Positions 27,249-37,215 are shown, counted from the first letter of the stretch. The stretch is DNA of 64,000 nt from Gammaproteobacteria bacterium (GCA_029253585.1 JAQWZF010000018.1:272721-336720), one strand, 5' to 3'. Notes: generated by a model not told the origin, from the sequence alone. Made by a program: numbers and translations.

Positions 27249-29423
27249 CTATTGAATCGCAGTGGCGCATTTGAGAATCGCCACGGATACTGATTTAAAC
27301 GCGGGCGTTCGACTTCTCTGGTCGACAGATTGAGGAACGAGTACGTTGGCCTCTGGAAAGTAGCACATCACGTTTCCAGGCTTAATATCATAGACTGCGA
27401 TGCTCAGGCCTCTCATTGCGCCGGTATCATTCACCACATCGACCTTGTCTTCGGCTGTTAATTCGAGCGCGTCTAGGTCTTCGGCGCTGATGAATAGTAT
27501 CTCCCGGTGAGACTGTCTTCTGTAGATGTCTTCCTCGCTGTAAATAATTGTATTGAACTGACCTTCGCTGCGCACGGAAGTGAGGGTGAAGCGCTGCCCA
27601 TTATTTGCTGCCGAGGCCGGTTTGAGATTCAATTCGCTCTGCGTGGGCACGCAGAAACTCGCTCGGCCAGATTTAGTCGCGAACTTGGGCTGTGCTAGAT
27701 GCCGCCCCTCGATATGGAATTCGGTCTTGGTCAGGTCAATGTCGGCTAGCCCGGCGAATCCGGGAATCAACTTGGCGATTGCCTTGCGAATAGATTCGTG
27801 GCGTTCGAATTCCTGAAAATTCAAAATCTCTTTATCGATAACCCCGGAGGCGATAGCGCTGATTATCTGAACTTCCGATTGCAGTGCTTCGATACGCTCG
27901 AATCCGCCATCGCTCATGCGCAGGTAATTAAACATAGATTCCTGAGTCGTGGCCTGTGTCTCTTCATCGCGCACTCTAATAGGCAAGACCAGATTCTCTC
28001 CGTTGACGCCGTTTAGGTGAGTCTGATTTAGCGTGGAATTGACCATGACTTTAAAGGGGATGCTGCTTAGTGCCTGCCCTGAGTAGGCCGTATCCGGGTT
28101 GGCTGAGAAAAGATTGCCTCCAAGCAGGAAGGCGAAGTCAATCTTACCCTTTGCGGCCGCCTGGACGCAGGCGAGGGTGTCCAGGCCGGAGTGATTCGGC
28201 AGTTTTACCGAAAATTCCCTTTCGATTGCAGCGAACACCTCGGCTTTAAGGGCGGGAGTGACTCCCATCGAACCTACACCCTGGACGTTGCTATGGCCGC
28301 GCAGTGGCAACAGTCCCTTGCCCTCGCCGCCTATCATGCCGCGCAACAGGGCGAGACTCGCTATTGCTTCGATGTTGTCGCTACCATTATGGTGATGGGT
28401 TAGTCCCATCCCCCAGGAAAAAACGGTTCTGTCGCTTTTTGCATAGATGTCGGTCAAGGCTTCGATTTGAGATCGTTCGATGCCGCAATCATTCTCGATA
28501 TCATCCCAGGCCAGGCCTGTTATGAAACTGGCGTAGGAGTCATAGTGCTCACAGTAAGAGTCTATGTAGTGCTGATCTACCAAGCCGGAAGCTATAAGGT
28601 GTTTTGCCATTCCGCTAATAAGAGCAACGTCACTGCCCACGTGGGGTTGTATATAATGTGACGCAACTTCGCCCCCGCCGCTTATCATAGACTTGAAATT
28701 GCTAGGCGAAGCAAAACGAACCAGGCCGGCCTCGCGCGCCGGATTGACTATGACAACCTGTCCGCCCCGTTGTCGGCACTCTAGCAAGACCTTAACGAAA
28801 CGCGGGTGGTTCGATGCGGGATTTGCACCGAATACAAATATCAAGTCTGCCTTGTGCAGATCGCCATATTGTATGGTCGCCGTTCCGTTGCCGATGCTAT
28901 TTCCCAGGCCTACACCGGAGGCTTGATGGCAGTAGTAGGAGCAGTTATTTATGTGGTTGCAGCCATACAGCCGTGCAAATAATTGCAGAATAAAAGCGGC
29001 CTCATTCGATGACCTGCCCGAGGCATAGAAGAAACTGCGCTGAGGATCAGTCTGCTTTAGTCGTTCTATGATAAGCGCATAGGCTCGCTCGTAGCTTATG
29101 GCCTCGTAGCGATCGGACCCTGCAGACTTATGCAAGGGCGCTGAAAGGCGGCCTAGATCTTCGAGTTGCTTCGCGCTCAGTTCCCCTAGTTCGGCGATGC
29201 TGTTCTGCTCGAATATCTGGGGCGGTATCGGGTCACGAATATCACTCATTTGCGCCTGAATATTCTTATTACAGATCTCAACTCGCTTGCTGTATTCATT
29301 GTGTAACCCACCGCGCTGACCGCCGGTGCCAAAGGCGCAGGCCTTACAAGTGTTTTTTGATCTTACCGCGGCGGACAATTTTCGGGTGCCAACTTTCTGC
29401 GCGCAGGACATCACATACTGCAT
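27249..29423 (-). CDS. YdeP/FdhF-type molybdopterin oxidoreductase
   Basis: 724 residues from the ATG at 29423. NTCKACAFGTGGQRGG near residue 25 is the cysteine motif of this family. SFFYASGRSSNEAAFILQLF, NNCSYYCHQASGVGL (the Cys that would ligate Mo), VFGANPASNHPR and LLPLRGHSNVQGVGSMG follow the E. coli YdeP pattern as I recall it. It should bind a bis-MGD cofactor in the cytosol and oxidise or reduce an unknown substrate; YdeP itself is linked to acid resistance. The family's homology seems to begin before this ATG: the frame upstream reads SNKAVTGGGFKAMQYV with no ATG, GTG or TTG, so the start is unresolved. A small membrane protein gene lies 69 bases upstream in the same direction. Confidence 0.9.
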   Translation of the reverse strand: MQYVMSCAQKVGTRKLSAAVRSKNTCKACAFGTGGQRGGLHNEYSKRVEICNKNIQAQMSDIRDPIPPQIFEQNSIAELGELSAKQLEDLGRLSAPLHKSAGSDRYEAISYERAYALIIERLKQTDPQRSFFYASGRSSNEAAFILQLFARLYGCNHINNCSYYCHQASGVGLGNSIGNGTATIQYGDLHKADLIFVFGANPASNHPRFVKVLLECRQRGGQVVIVNPAREAGLVRFASPSNFKSMISGGGEVASHYIQPHVGSDVALISGMAKHLIASGLVDQHYIDSYCEHYDSYASFITGLAWDDIENDCGIERSQIEALTDIYAKSDRTVFSWGMGLTHHHNGSDNIEAIASLALLRGMIGGEGKGLLPLRGHSNVQGVGSMGVTPALKAEVFAAIEREFSVKLPNHSGLDTLACVQAAAKGKIDFAFLLGGNLFSANPDTAYSGQALSSIPFKVMVNSTLNQTHLNGVNGENLVLPIRVRDEETQATTQESMFNYLRMSDGGFERIEALQSEVQIISAIASGVIDKEILNFQEFERHESIRKAIAKLIPGFAGLADIDLTKTEFHIEGRHLAQPKFATKSGRASFCVPTQSELNLKPASAANNGQRFTLTSVRSEGQFNTIIYSEEDIYRRQSHREILFISAEDLDALELTAEDKVDVVNDTGAMRGLSIAVYDIKPGNVMCYFPEANVLVPQSVDQRSRTPAFKSVSVAILKCATAIQ

Positions 29424-29492
29424 GGCCTTGAAGCCGCCCCCGGTTACCGCTTTGTTAGATTCTTCGCTAATGCTATTTTTCTAGAGAGTTTG

Positions 29493-29894
29493 TTATAAAC
29501 CCTCAACCTCCATGCGTTCACTGCTTGCTACCGTGACTAGAATACCATCGAGTGTTGTAAAGGAGCGCTCGGCTAGCTGATATTTATAAATCTGATATTC
29601 AATCGGCCGCGCCTGTCCCTCGCTATGCAGGCGCACGGTCAAGATTGAATGGTCGTCTTGCCACTGAAAATAGTACAGGGCGATTCCTATGCCGATTACC
29701 AGGGCCAGGAACATATAAGCGCCAAGCCTTAAATCTGCCGATAGGGTATTCTCCTCTTGCGCTTCGGGGGTGTTTGGAAGCTTGGCACGGGTTTTGGGCT
29801 TTGCCGAGTCTGTCCTGTTCTTCATATCCCGTTGGCGAACAAAAAAGAAGGCAATTACCATCACCGCAAGAGTTAGTAGTATTTTTCCGAGCAT
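29493..29894 (-). CDS. Small membrane protein upstream of the oxidoreductase
   Basis: 133 residues. An N-terminal TM helix (LGKILLTLAVMVIAFFFV) is followed by a polar linker rich in Lys, Arg and Pro, a second helix (YMFLALVIGIGIALYYF), and a C-terminal domain of mixed strands (LTVRLHSEGQARPIEYQIYKYQL). I do not recognise the family. It is transcribed ahead of the YdeP-type oxidoreductase gene, so it may be co-expressed. Any role as a membrane partner or maturation factor is inference. Confidence 0.65.
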   Translation of the reverse strand: MLGKILLTLAVMVIAFFFVRQRDMKNRTDSAKPKTRAKLPNTPEAQEENTLSADLRLGAYMFLALVIGIGIALYYFQWQDDHSILTVRLHSEGQARPIEYQIYKYQLAERSFTTLDGILVTVASSERMEVEGL

Positions 29895-30228
29895 GGTGCT
29901 GGTTTTTCCAAAGGCTTGTCAGATTTGATAATAGCAGTGGCATAGACAGCTTCGCTACTGTATCTGCTATCGGCAGCCCCGGAGGCAACTACTGAAAAAG
30001 AAGGCTTCGTATTAGTTTCTCAATTAATTGGCTGAAGGCTAGTGTGATTGAGGGTTTCCCAAGCGGATGCGATAATCTCCCTGGAATAGGCACTCATGCT
30101 AGCGGTGCTAACAATAGCTCGTTGGAACAAATTCGAATCTAGCCGGTCTGCTAAACGAGTATTGAAGGAAGCCTCTAGATATTTTGAAAGAATCAGACAC
30201 AGACCCCAAACCCTCCGTGCCTGCAGGT
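29895..30228. other. Divergent intergenic region
   Basis: 334 bases between the small membrane-protein gene and the ATP-grasp pseudogene. No gene is seen. A TTG codon at 30184, in frame with the pseudogene and preceded by AAGGAA, could be an earlier start for it. Confidence 0.4.
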
Positions 30229-31190
30229 ATGCCGGCACTCGACAACTCGGGTCGTTCAACCTCATTCTTCGAATTCTGGCCGATGTGGTTGATTTATGTA
30301 CCGGTAGCGATTCAGTAGTTGCTTCTCGCTTTTCGATATCGCAGCCTGAGTCTTCCCTTGATCGCGAATCCTGGGATCCCCTTGTCGGGAGTGGGAGGAG
30401 TTTCGAAGTAGGCGGTGTTCGATCTGGCTGGAGAACATGCGCGGCAATGGATACTCACCGATGTTGACGAGAATCCGATTGAGGAGCAGTTAACAAAGGC
30501 TAGAGAGTCATTGGTCGCGGCCGGATTGGAGTATCCCGTCGTCGGTAAACCTAATATTGGATGTCGCGGCGCGGGGGTAAAGTTACTCACCAATGAGCAG
30601 GAGCTGCAGGCATACCTCAGAGGTTTTCCTACAGGTGGCTGTATTCAGTTTCAGAAGTTGAGTCAGTGGGATGCTGAGGCTGGCGTATTCTATGTGCGTA
30701 ACCCCGAGCAGGCGAACTGCTGCATCTCTACGAGACTAGACATCGGACACGTTGGAATGACGTTATTCCGAGGGGAGAGCCCTATAAACTGGTATTTTCA
30801 GCAAGTCATAGTCGCGGTGCTGTGTTCCGGGTTGCTGAGGAACTAATTGACCAGAGGCTATCGGAAGCACTGAATAAGGTATTCTCTGATATTCCGGGTT
30901 TCTATTCCGGGCGTTTGGATGTGAAGTTTAAAAACGTAGAGGATCTGAGTGCAGGGTTGGATTTCAATATTATAGAGATTAACGGAGCGAGCTCTGAATC
31001 CATTAATATATGGGATAGAAATACGGGTCTGCGCAAGGCGGTGATAACCCTGTTGCAGCAATACCATACGCTGTTTAAACTTGGTCACGTTAACCGCAAG
31101 AGGGGCAACAAACCCCCGGGCCTAACGGCTCTCTACCGAGCCTGGCGCTTTGAAAATAATCTAGTGAAGCAGTATCCCCAAGATGACTAA
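30229..31190 (+). pseudogene. ATP-grasp ligase (D-Ala-D-Ala ligase-like), broken
   Basis: One frame from ATG 30229 reads SFFEFWPMWLIYVPVAIQ, hits TAG at 30316, then continues LLLAFRYRSLSLPLIANPGI and GVGGVSK, hits a second TAG at 30409, then AVFDLAGEHARQW. The same frame carries the ATP-grasp core: YPVVGKPNIGCRGAGVKLL and WDAEAGVFYVRNPEQ. Near 30785-30800 the frame shifts; the remainder reads SHSRGAVFRVAEELIDQ, GRLDVKFK, and FNIIEINGASSESINIWDR, the metal-binding end of the fold, to the stop at 31190. The intact relative would have about 320 residues. Two nonsense codons plus one shift make it inactive as written. Its stop overlaps the ATG of the acyltransferase gene by 8 bases, so it was the first gene of that operon. 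Confidence 0.82.
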
Positions 31191-32004
31191 CCCCTGCCGA
31201 CTGCCTTTCAAGCCACGAATCCTATCTGCCGTTCTCGAGAAAGCGCTTGGATTAGACCAACTTAGTGCGATATATGACGCGCGGCCTCAGGGATGTACGC
31301 CCCACGAGTTTCTTCAATACACCCTCGACGCTATTGGCGTAAGCCTGGAGCTGATCAACGGTGCAATCCTGGATGAGCTGCCACGGACGGGCCCGGTGCT
31401 CATCGTGGCAAATCATCCTCTCGGTGGATTGGAAGGCGTGGCGATAGCGAAGGTGATTGCGGATATACGCCCTGGCCTCAAGGTCCTGACTAATGAATTG
31501 CTGCGCAGAATACCGGAACTGGCCGATATTTTTATCGGTGTGGATGTCTTGTTTAGCGATGCGGCTGCTAGCAATGTGGCGAGTGTAAAGCAGGTTCACA
31601 AGCATCTGAAAAAAGATGGAGCCGTGTTGATTTTTCCGGCGGGTATGGTGTCAGCCTATGAGCACAGTCATCGCAGGATTCAGGACCGCTCATGGAACCG
31701 CTTGGCCGGACAGCTATTGAAGCGTTATCAGGCCACCTGTTTGCCTGTTCAAGTTGGGGGCGCTAACAGCCGACTATTCTATGCGGCGGGTATGGTTCAT
31801 CCTCGATTGCGCACGGCACTGCTGCCGCGCCAATTGGCTAACAAGCAGGGTTTTAACCTGCCGCTGCGTTTCGGTCGACCCATTCCTGCGGCTGAGCTCA
31901 GGCTTCTGCAGAGTCCCAGAGCGATAACCGATTATCTGCGAGTGAGCACCGATGCACTATGCGAGAGCCGCTGCGATCGACCGACCCGGAGTATCAATCG
32001 GTAG
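31183..32004 (+). CDS. PlsC-type lysophospholipid acyltransferase (OlsA-like)
   Basis: 273 residues. The PlsC motif appears as VANHPLGGLEGVAIAK near residue 75, where HPLGGLEG replaces the usual NHxxxxD. LTNELLRRIPELADIFIGVD and LIFPAGMVSAYE (motif III) follow. These variants are typical of the O-acyltransferase half of ornithine-lipid enzymes (OlsA, or the first half of the bifunctional OlsF). It would add the second acyl chain to lyso-ornithine lipid at the inner membrane. The gene overlaps the following GNAT gene by 46 bases in another frame, and its last residues (CESRCDRPTRSINR) look like out-of-frame linker. Confidence 0.8.
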   Translation: MTNPCRLPFKPRILSAVLEKALGLDQLSAIYDARPQGCTPHEFLQYTLDAIGVSLELINGAILDELPRTGPVLIVANHPLGGLEGVAIAKVIADIRPGLKVLTNELLRRIPELADIFIGVDVLFSDAAASNVASVKQVHKHLKKDGAVLIFPAGMVSAYEHSHRRIQDRSWNRLAGQLLKRYQATCLPVQVGGANSRLFYAAGMVHPRLRTALLPRQLANKQGFNLPLRFGRPIPAAELRLLQSPRAITDYLRVSTDALCESRCDRPTRSINR

Positions 32005-32927
32005 CGGATGGCAGCTCGGCCATCGGTCCCCACGAATTGCTTGATACGATTGAGAGCCTCAAAAAATTTCGGCTAATCGAACACGAGGAATTCGACGTCT
32101 ACTGCGCGCCCTTCGAAAGCCTCGGGCCCATCATGGAGCAGATCGCGATCGCGAGAGAGCTGACGTTTCGTTCCGTGGGCGAGGGTACGGGGCTGTCCAA
32201 AGATTCCGATGAATTCGACCCACATTATCTGCATCTATTTCTCTGGGATAAGACGGCTCTTAGGATTGCAGGAGCCTATAGGGTAGGGCTCGTGGATGAG
32301 ATAGTTGCAGCTCATGGTGTTAAGGGGTTGTATAGTCGTTCCCTGTATAAATACGATGAAGCCTTTGTCAATCAGTTGGGTTCGGCGATCGAGATGGGGC
32401 GGAGTTTTATTCATCCCGATTATCAGAAGAAGCCTGTATCGCTTAACTTACTATGGCGTGGAATCGGCAGAATCCTTGTAGAAAAGCCTAGGTATCACAC
32501 TTTGTTCGGGTCTGTGAGCATTTCGAGGGAGTATAGTGATCTTGCGCGCGCTCTTATCGCCGATACTATGCTGACTAATTTTAAGGCAAGCGAGTACGAT
32601 CAACTCGTCAGACCAATAACACCGCATAAGATTATGAACCGCGTCTGGACTAGCGAGATGATAGCCGAATTGTCTAATGTAAAGATGTTGGGGAAATTAA
32701 TTGGACGCTGCGATCCAGGGAAGGCTGTTCCCGTTTTGTTGAGGCATTATCTCTCGGTGAACGGTAAACTGGTTTGCTTTAATATACACCCAAATTTTAA
32801 TGACTCTCTCGAAGGTCTTATTATCGTCGATGCTCGCAAGACTGATGCGAAGACTCTAAGCCGATTTCTTGGTACCGATGGATATGAGCACTTCATGAGC
32901 TTTCACAAACTACAAGATACTGCCTAA
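31959..32927 (+). CDS. OlsB-like GNAT N-acyltransferase
   Basis: 322 residues. LTFRSVGEGTGLSKDSDEFD near residue 70 is the hallmark of the hemolysin-like GNAT family that includes OlsB, followed by HYLHLFLWDKTALRIAGAYR, EMGRSFIHPDYQKKPVSLNL and LFGSVSISREYSDLAR. It would transfer a 3-hydroxyacyl group to the amino group of ornithine, the first step of ornithine-lipid synthesis. The first 25 or so residues (MREPLRSTDPEYQSV and on) resemble a linker. In the bifunctional OlsF proteins both halves are one chain, so this pair may be a split or frameshifted OlsF. Confidence 0.82.
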   Translation: MREPLRSTDPEYQSVADGSSAIGPHELLDTIESLKKFRLIEHEEFDVYCAPFESLGPIMEQIAIARELTFRSVGEGTGLSKDSDEFDPHYLHLFLWDKTALRIAGAYRVGLVDEIVAAHGVKGLYSRSLYKYDEAFVNQLGSAIEMGRSFIHPDYQKKPVSLNLLWRGIGRILVEKPRYHTLFGSVSISREYSDLARALIADTMLTNFKASEYDQLVRPITPHKIMNRVWTSEMIAELSNVKMLGKLIGRCDPGKAVPVLLRHYLSVNGKLVCFNIHPNFNDSLEGLIIVDARKTDAKTLSRFLGTDGYEHFMSFHKLQDTA

Positions 32928-32959
32928 TGACTTTCTAGGTGCTACTTAGAGACAAATAG

Positions 32960-33205
32960 ATGAACAAAATTATCGCCATCATTCAACTCGCCGGATCAGC
33001 TGTAGTTTCACTGGCGGCCATTGCTACTTTGGTCAACCTGATCTTCATCTCGACACGGCCAGAGACTATTTCAGTGGTCAATACGCTGGTGGGCCAGGGC
33101 GTGCTTATCGTCTGCCTGCTGGTATTGGCTCGCATTCTCTTCAGGAAAGGCCTAGCAGGCCTAAAACAGGGGAAGCCTGCCACAAGCCCCGATGCACAGG
33201 CCTAG
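32960..33205 (+). CDS. Small two-TM membrane protein
   Basis: 81 residues with two hydrophobic segments (IIQLAGSAVVSLAAIATLVNLIF and LVGQGVLIVCLLVLARILF in pieces) and a polar tail. It starts 32 bases after the OlsB-like gene and may belong to the same transcript. No family is recognised and the ribosome binding site is weak. Confidence 0.55.
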   Translation: MNKIIAIIQLAGSAVVSLAAIATLVNLIFISTRPETISVVNTLVGQGVLIVCLLVLARILFRKGLAGLKQGKPATSPDAQA

Positions 33206-33306
33206 ACAGCCCCTGTGCACAAGCTAGATAAGAGCCTGGCCGTCACCGCAGCCCAGATCATGAGGTGGATTTGTCCATAAATCTGCAAAGTTTGGGCATA
33301 AAGGAG

Positions 33307-33312
33307 TATAAT
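33307..33312 (+). promoter_or_regulatory. Promoter -10 box upstream of ribF
   Basis: A perfect TATAAT lies 31 bases before the ribF start codon. The -35 region is poor: CTGCAAAG-type sequence sits at the right distance but does not match TTGACA well. Confidence 0.5.
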
Positions 33313-33343
33313 TCCGCGCTTTTCCGAGTGGTAGCCTCTGCCA

Positions 33344-34282
33344 ATGATAATCTTCGAAGACACGAATCGCTTCTCTCAGCTTCAGGAAAGCTGTGTGGCC
33401 ACCATTGGCAAATTTGATGGTGTGCACTTAGGTCACCAGCTTATTCTGGATCAGCTAAACCAGAAGGCGGAGCAATTCGACCTGCCCTCACTGGTCATCC
33501 TAGTTGAACCGCACCCCGAAGAATTCTTTGCCAGTGATGCTCGCAGCAGCCCGGCAAGGTTGACGATATTGAAGGAAAAGCTGGAGTTACTGGAAAGCTT
33601 TGGCATCGACTTTGTGTTTCAGCTGAAGTTTGATAAGGCGCTAAGCGAGTTGAGCGCACAAGACTATATAGCGGATATACTCGTCAAAGGGCTAGGGGTG
33701 AAAAGCTTTATCGTGGGTAATGATTTCAGATTTGGTCATAAGCGTAAGGGCGATTTCTCGCTGCTGCAAGAAGCTGGCGAGCAGTTTGGTTTTGAAGTAG
33801 TCGAAACAGCGGCCTACGAGCGTAATGGCCATCGAATTAGTAGTACTTTTATCCGTGAACAGTTGGCAAATGCAGATTTCACTCTCGTAGAGCAGTTGTT
33901 GGGTAGGCCGTATTCGATTAAGGGTGAGGTAGTGCAAGGGGCGCAGTTAGGGGCCGATCTGGGTTTCCCAACCTGCAATATCAATCCGCAGCGTCTGCGT
34001 ATCCCCCTGCATGGTGTCTATGCCTGTGAGGTGCGCCTGGTGGATCGCTATCGACCGGCAGCGGTGAACATCGGCTACCGACCTACGGTAACCGAATCGG
34101 GCGAGGCGCTGTTGGAGGCTCATATTTTGGACTTTAATGAGGATCTCTACGGCAAGACGATCGAAGTTATCTTTAGACAGAAAATCCGCGAGGAACTTAA
34201 GTTCTCTGGTCTCGATGAGCTAAAAAGTCAGATAAGTGCCGATGTGGAGCAGGTAAGAGAAATTTTTGGTGTTACTAACTAA
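33344..34282 (+). CDS. ribF: Bifunctional riboflavin kinase/FAD synthetase
   Basis: 312 residues. The N-terminal nucleotidyltransferase domain has IGKFDGVHLGHQLIL near residue 25 and FIVGNDFRFGHKRKGDF near 125. ISSTFIREQLANADF leads into the C-terminal riboflavin kinase domain, with GAQLGADLGFPTCNI and ALLEAHILDFNEDLYG. It phosphorylates riboflavin to FMN and adenylates FMN to FAD. It opens the conserved gammaproteobacterial block ribF-ileS-(lspA)-fkpB-ispH; ileS follows after 61 bases. Confidence 0.97.
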   Translation: MIIFEDTNRFSQLQESCVATIGKFDGVHLGHQLILDQLNQKAEQFDLPSLVILVEPHPEEFFASDARSSPARLTILKEKLELLESFGIDFVFQLKFDKALSELSAQDYIADILVKGLGVKSFIVGNDFRFGHKRKGDFSLLQEAGEQFGFEVVETAAYERNGHRISSTFIREQLANADFTLVEQLLGRPYSIKGEVVQGAQLGADLGFPTCNINPQRLRIPLHGVYACEVRLVDRYRPAAVNIGYRPTVTESGEALLEAHILDFNEDLYGKTIEVIFRQKIREELKFSGLDELKSQISADVEQVREIFGVTN

Positions 34283-34343
34283 GAATATTTAGCTAATAAC
34301 AGATACATAACAGAAGCCACTAAGACAACGTATAGATCTAGCT

Positions 34344-37166
34344 ATGAGCGATTATAAAGATACATTAAACCTACCGCATACCGAATTTCCGATGAAGGCC
34401 AATCTGGCGCAGCGGGAACCGGATATTTTGCAGCAATGGCAGAAGCTCGATCTCTACAAGCGTATAGCCCAAAAGAATAGCGGTAAGCCAAAATTCATCT
34501 TGCACGATGGCCCTCCTTACGCGAATGGAGAGCTGCACCTAGGTCATGCGATCAACAAGTCGCTGAAAGACTTCGTCGTCAAGGCGAAATCTCTGAATGG
34601 CTTTGACGCGCCTTATATTCCGGGATGGGACTGTCATGGCTTGCCTATCGAGCACAATGTAGAGAAGAAGAAGGGAAAAGCCGGCCAGAAAATCTCCCAA
34701 GCCGAGTTTCGTAAAGCCTGTCGGGAATATGCGGCGAAACAGGTCGACATCCAGCGTAACGGCTTTATTCGCTTAGGTGTATTGGGCGATTGGGAAAACC
34801 CGTATCTGACGATGGCCTTCGAGACAGAGGCCGATATCGTGCGTTCATTGGGTAAAATTGTTAAAAATGGCCATCTGGTAAAAGGCTATAAGCCGGTCTA
34901 CTGGAGTGTGGTTGGCGCTTCGGCCCTGGCAGAGGCTGAAGTCGAATATCAGGATAAGGATTCCTTCGCGATAGATGTGCGTTTCGCACCTCAGGATAGA
35001 GATACGTTTCTAGGCCTGTTTTCTGCCACGGCCGCTGCCGATGAGCCTGTCTCTGTCGTTATATGGACAACTACGCCCTGGACACTGCCCTCGAATCAGG
35101 CGGTCTGTCTGCACGGGGAATTGAGCTATGCCCTGGTGCGCTGTGAGCTGGATCAAGGGTCTGAGCTAATTGTGGTGGCAACGGACATGGTCGAGAGAAT
35201 CATGAGTCGCTACAACTGCGAATCTTTTGAGATTGTCGCCGAGGCGGCAGGCTCGCAACTGGAAAACCAGATTCTGCTGCACCCCTTCGTAGACAGGCAG
35301 GTGCCACTGATATTAGGTGAACATGTCACTACCGAAGCAGGTACGGGCGCCGTCCATACTGCCCCCGATCACGGTGTAGATGATTTCAATGTTGGCGCAG
35401 CCTATGGCATAGGCACCCTAAATCTCGTTGACGAGAACGGTGTCTTTACTTCAGTTGCGGGCGATTTCGCCGGCGGGCATGTCTATAAGGTTGATGAAGA
35501 CATAATCGCCAAACTGCGCGAGGTAAAGGCGCTGGTTGCACTGGATAAGATAAATCACAGCTATGCACATTGCTGGCGTACGAAGACACCACTCATCTAC
35601 CGTGCCACTCCACAGTGGTTTATCAGCATGAGCGAGAATGATCTGCTTGGTAAGTCGTTAGCCGCTGTGATTGGAGTTAAGTGGATTCCAGATTGGGGCA
35701 AGGCGCGTATCGAACTCATGTTGAAGGGCAGCCCAGACTGGTGCATCTCACGACAACGTACCTGGGGCGTGCCGATTACTCTGTTTGTTAACAAGGAAAC
35801 GCAGGCTCTGCATCCACGTACCGGTGAGTTGATAGAGCAGGTCGCTCAGCTAATAGAGAAAAGGGGTATCGAGGCCTGGTTCGAATTGGAAGCCGAAGAA
35901 TTACTTGGCGAAGATGCGGCCAACTATGAAAAAGTCACAGACACCCTCGATGTCTGGTTCGATTCGGGTGTGAGTCACTACTCGGTCATCGGTAAGCGCG
36001 ATGAGCTAAGCTATCCTGCCGATCTCTATCTGGAAGGCTCCGATCAGCATCGCGGCTGGTTTCAATCGTCATTAAAAACGGCGGTGGCGATGAATGGGTC
36101 GGCTCCGTATAAGGAAGTGTTGACCCACGGCTTCTTCGTCGACGCCGATGGTAAGAAGATGTCCAAGTCGCTGGGTAATACGGTGGCACCAGATCTAATC
36201 TTCAAGCAATACGGGGCCGATATTCTGCGCCTGTGGGTTGCTGCCACAGACTACCGCGGTGAGATGACCGTGTCAGATGAGATCTTTAAGCGCGTCGCCG
36301 ATTCCTATCGCCGAATTCGGAATACCGCACGTTTTATGCTGTCAAATCTGAATGGCTTCGATCCGGAGAAGGATCAGAGTAAACCTGAAGAAATGATAGC
36401 GGTAGACTACTGGATAACTCGTCAGTGTCAGCAAATGCAGAAAGAAGTTATCGAGCACTATGACAACTACAATTTTCTAAATGTGTACCAGAAAATCCAT
36501 AACTTCTGCGTGGTCGAGTTGGGCGGTTTCTATCTCGATGTTATCAAAGATCGGCAGTATACGACTCAGGCCGACAGTGTTGCCCGTCGCTCGGCACAAA
36601 CCGCGCTGTACAATATTCTTGAAATGTTTAGTCGCTTGATAGCGCCCATACTTAGCTTTACCGCCGATGAGATCTGGCAGAATATCCCGGGCTCCAGAGA
36701 AGAGTCAGTGTTTCTTTCCAATTTTTCAGACTCAGTTTCAGACTTCGCTGAGCTCGACGCGTTCCCTGATGTTTTCTGGCAACAAATCTTGTTAGTGAAA
36801 ACAGCGGTAAATAAAGAGCTGGAAGCGAAACGGGCCGCCAAAGAAGTCGGTGCGAGCCTGAGCGCCGAAGTTGATATCTATTGTGACGATGATCTTGCCA
36901 AGCAGTTGAGCTCCCTGGAATCGGAACTTAGATTTGCATTGATCGTAAGCAGTGCGAAGGTGCATGCCTTGGCTGATGCGCCCTCTACGGCGAGTCCTAC
37001 AGACCTGGACAATGTAAAACTAGAGGTTAGTGCTTCCAGCTTTGAGAAGTGTGAGCGCTGCTGGCATCACACAGAGGATATCGGTCAGAGTGCCGCTCAT
37101 CCCAAACTGTGTCAGCGCTGCGTCGTGAACGTCGACGGACAAGGTGAGCCTCGTGACTTTGTGTAG
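34344..37166 (+). CDS. ileS: Isoleucine-tRNA ligase
   Basis: 940 residues, the usual length for the bacterial enzyme. The class I HIGH motif appears as HLGH in [17 protein letters not shown] near residue 60, and KMSKS as [11 protein letters not shown] near residue 603. The editing domain ([16 protein letters not shown]) and the C-terminal zinc finger (CERCWHHT and LCQRCVVNV) are intact. It charges tRNA-Ile and edits Val. GATCTAGCTATGA overlaps its start codon, the same 13 bases as at the fkpB start. Confidence 0.98.
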   Translation: MSDYKDTLNLPHTEFPMKANLAQREPDILQQWQKLDLYKRIAQKNSGKPKFILHDGPPYANGELHLGHAINKSLKDFVVKAKSLNGFDAPYIPGWDCHGLPIEHNVEKKKGKAGQKISQAEFRKACREYAAKQVDIQRNGFIRLGVLGDWENPYLTMAFETEADIVRSLGKIVKNGHLVKGYKPVYWSVVGASALAEAEVEYQDKDSFAIDVRFAPQDRDTFLGLFSATAAADEPVSVVIWTTTPWTLPSNQAVCLHGELSYALVRCELDQGSELIVVATDMVERIMSRYNCESFEIVAEAAGSQLENQILLHPFVDRQVPLILGEHVTTEAGTGAVHTAPDHGVDDFNVGAAYGIGTLNLVDENGVFTSVAGDFAGGHVYKVDEDIIAKLREVKALVALDKINHSYAHCWRTKTPLIYRATPQWFISMSENDLLGKSLAAVIGVKWIPDWGKARIELMLKGSPDWCISRQRTWGVPITLFVNKETQALHPRTGELIEQVAQLIEKRGIEAWFELEAEELLGEDAANYEKVTDTLDVWFDSGVSHYSVIGKRDELSYPADLYLEGSDQHRGWFQSSLKTAVAMNGSAPYKEVLTHGFFVDADGKKMSKSLGNTVAPDLIFKQYGADILRLWVAATDYRGEMTVSDEIFKRVADSYRRIRNTARFMLSNLNGFDPEKDQSKPEEMIAVDYWITRQCQQMQKEVIEHYDNYNFLNVYQKIHNFCVVELGGFYLDVIKDRQYTTQADSVARRSAQTALYNILEMFSRLIAPILSFTADEIWQNIPGSREESVFLSNFSDSVSDFAELDAFPDVFWQQILLVKTAVNKELEAKRAAKEVGASLSAEVDIYCDDDLAKQLSSLESELRFALIVSSAKVHALADAPSTASPTDLDNVKLEVSASSFEKCERCWHHTEDIGQSAAHPKLCQRCVVNVDGQGEPRDFV

Positions 37167-37215
37167 AACGAGAGTCTGGTAAGGGCTTGGCAGACTACTC
37201 TCTTCGGATCTAGCT

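Noticed and set aside
30316..30411. TAG codons in the ATP-grasp gene as recoding (pyrrolysine or amber suppression)
   Set aside because: TAG is used as a normal stop by neighbouring genes (SDR, acyl-CoA synthetase, the leucine-pathway synthase), and the gene also has a frameshift.
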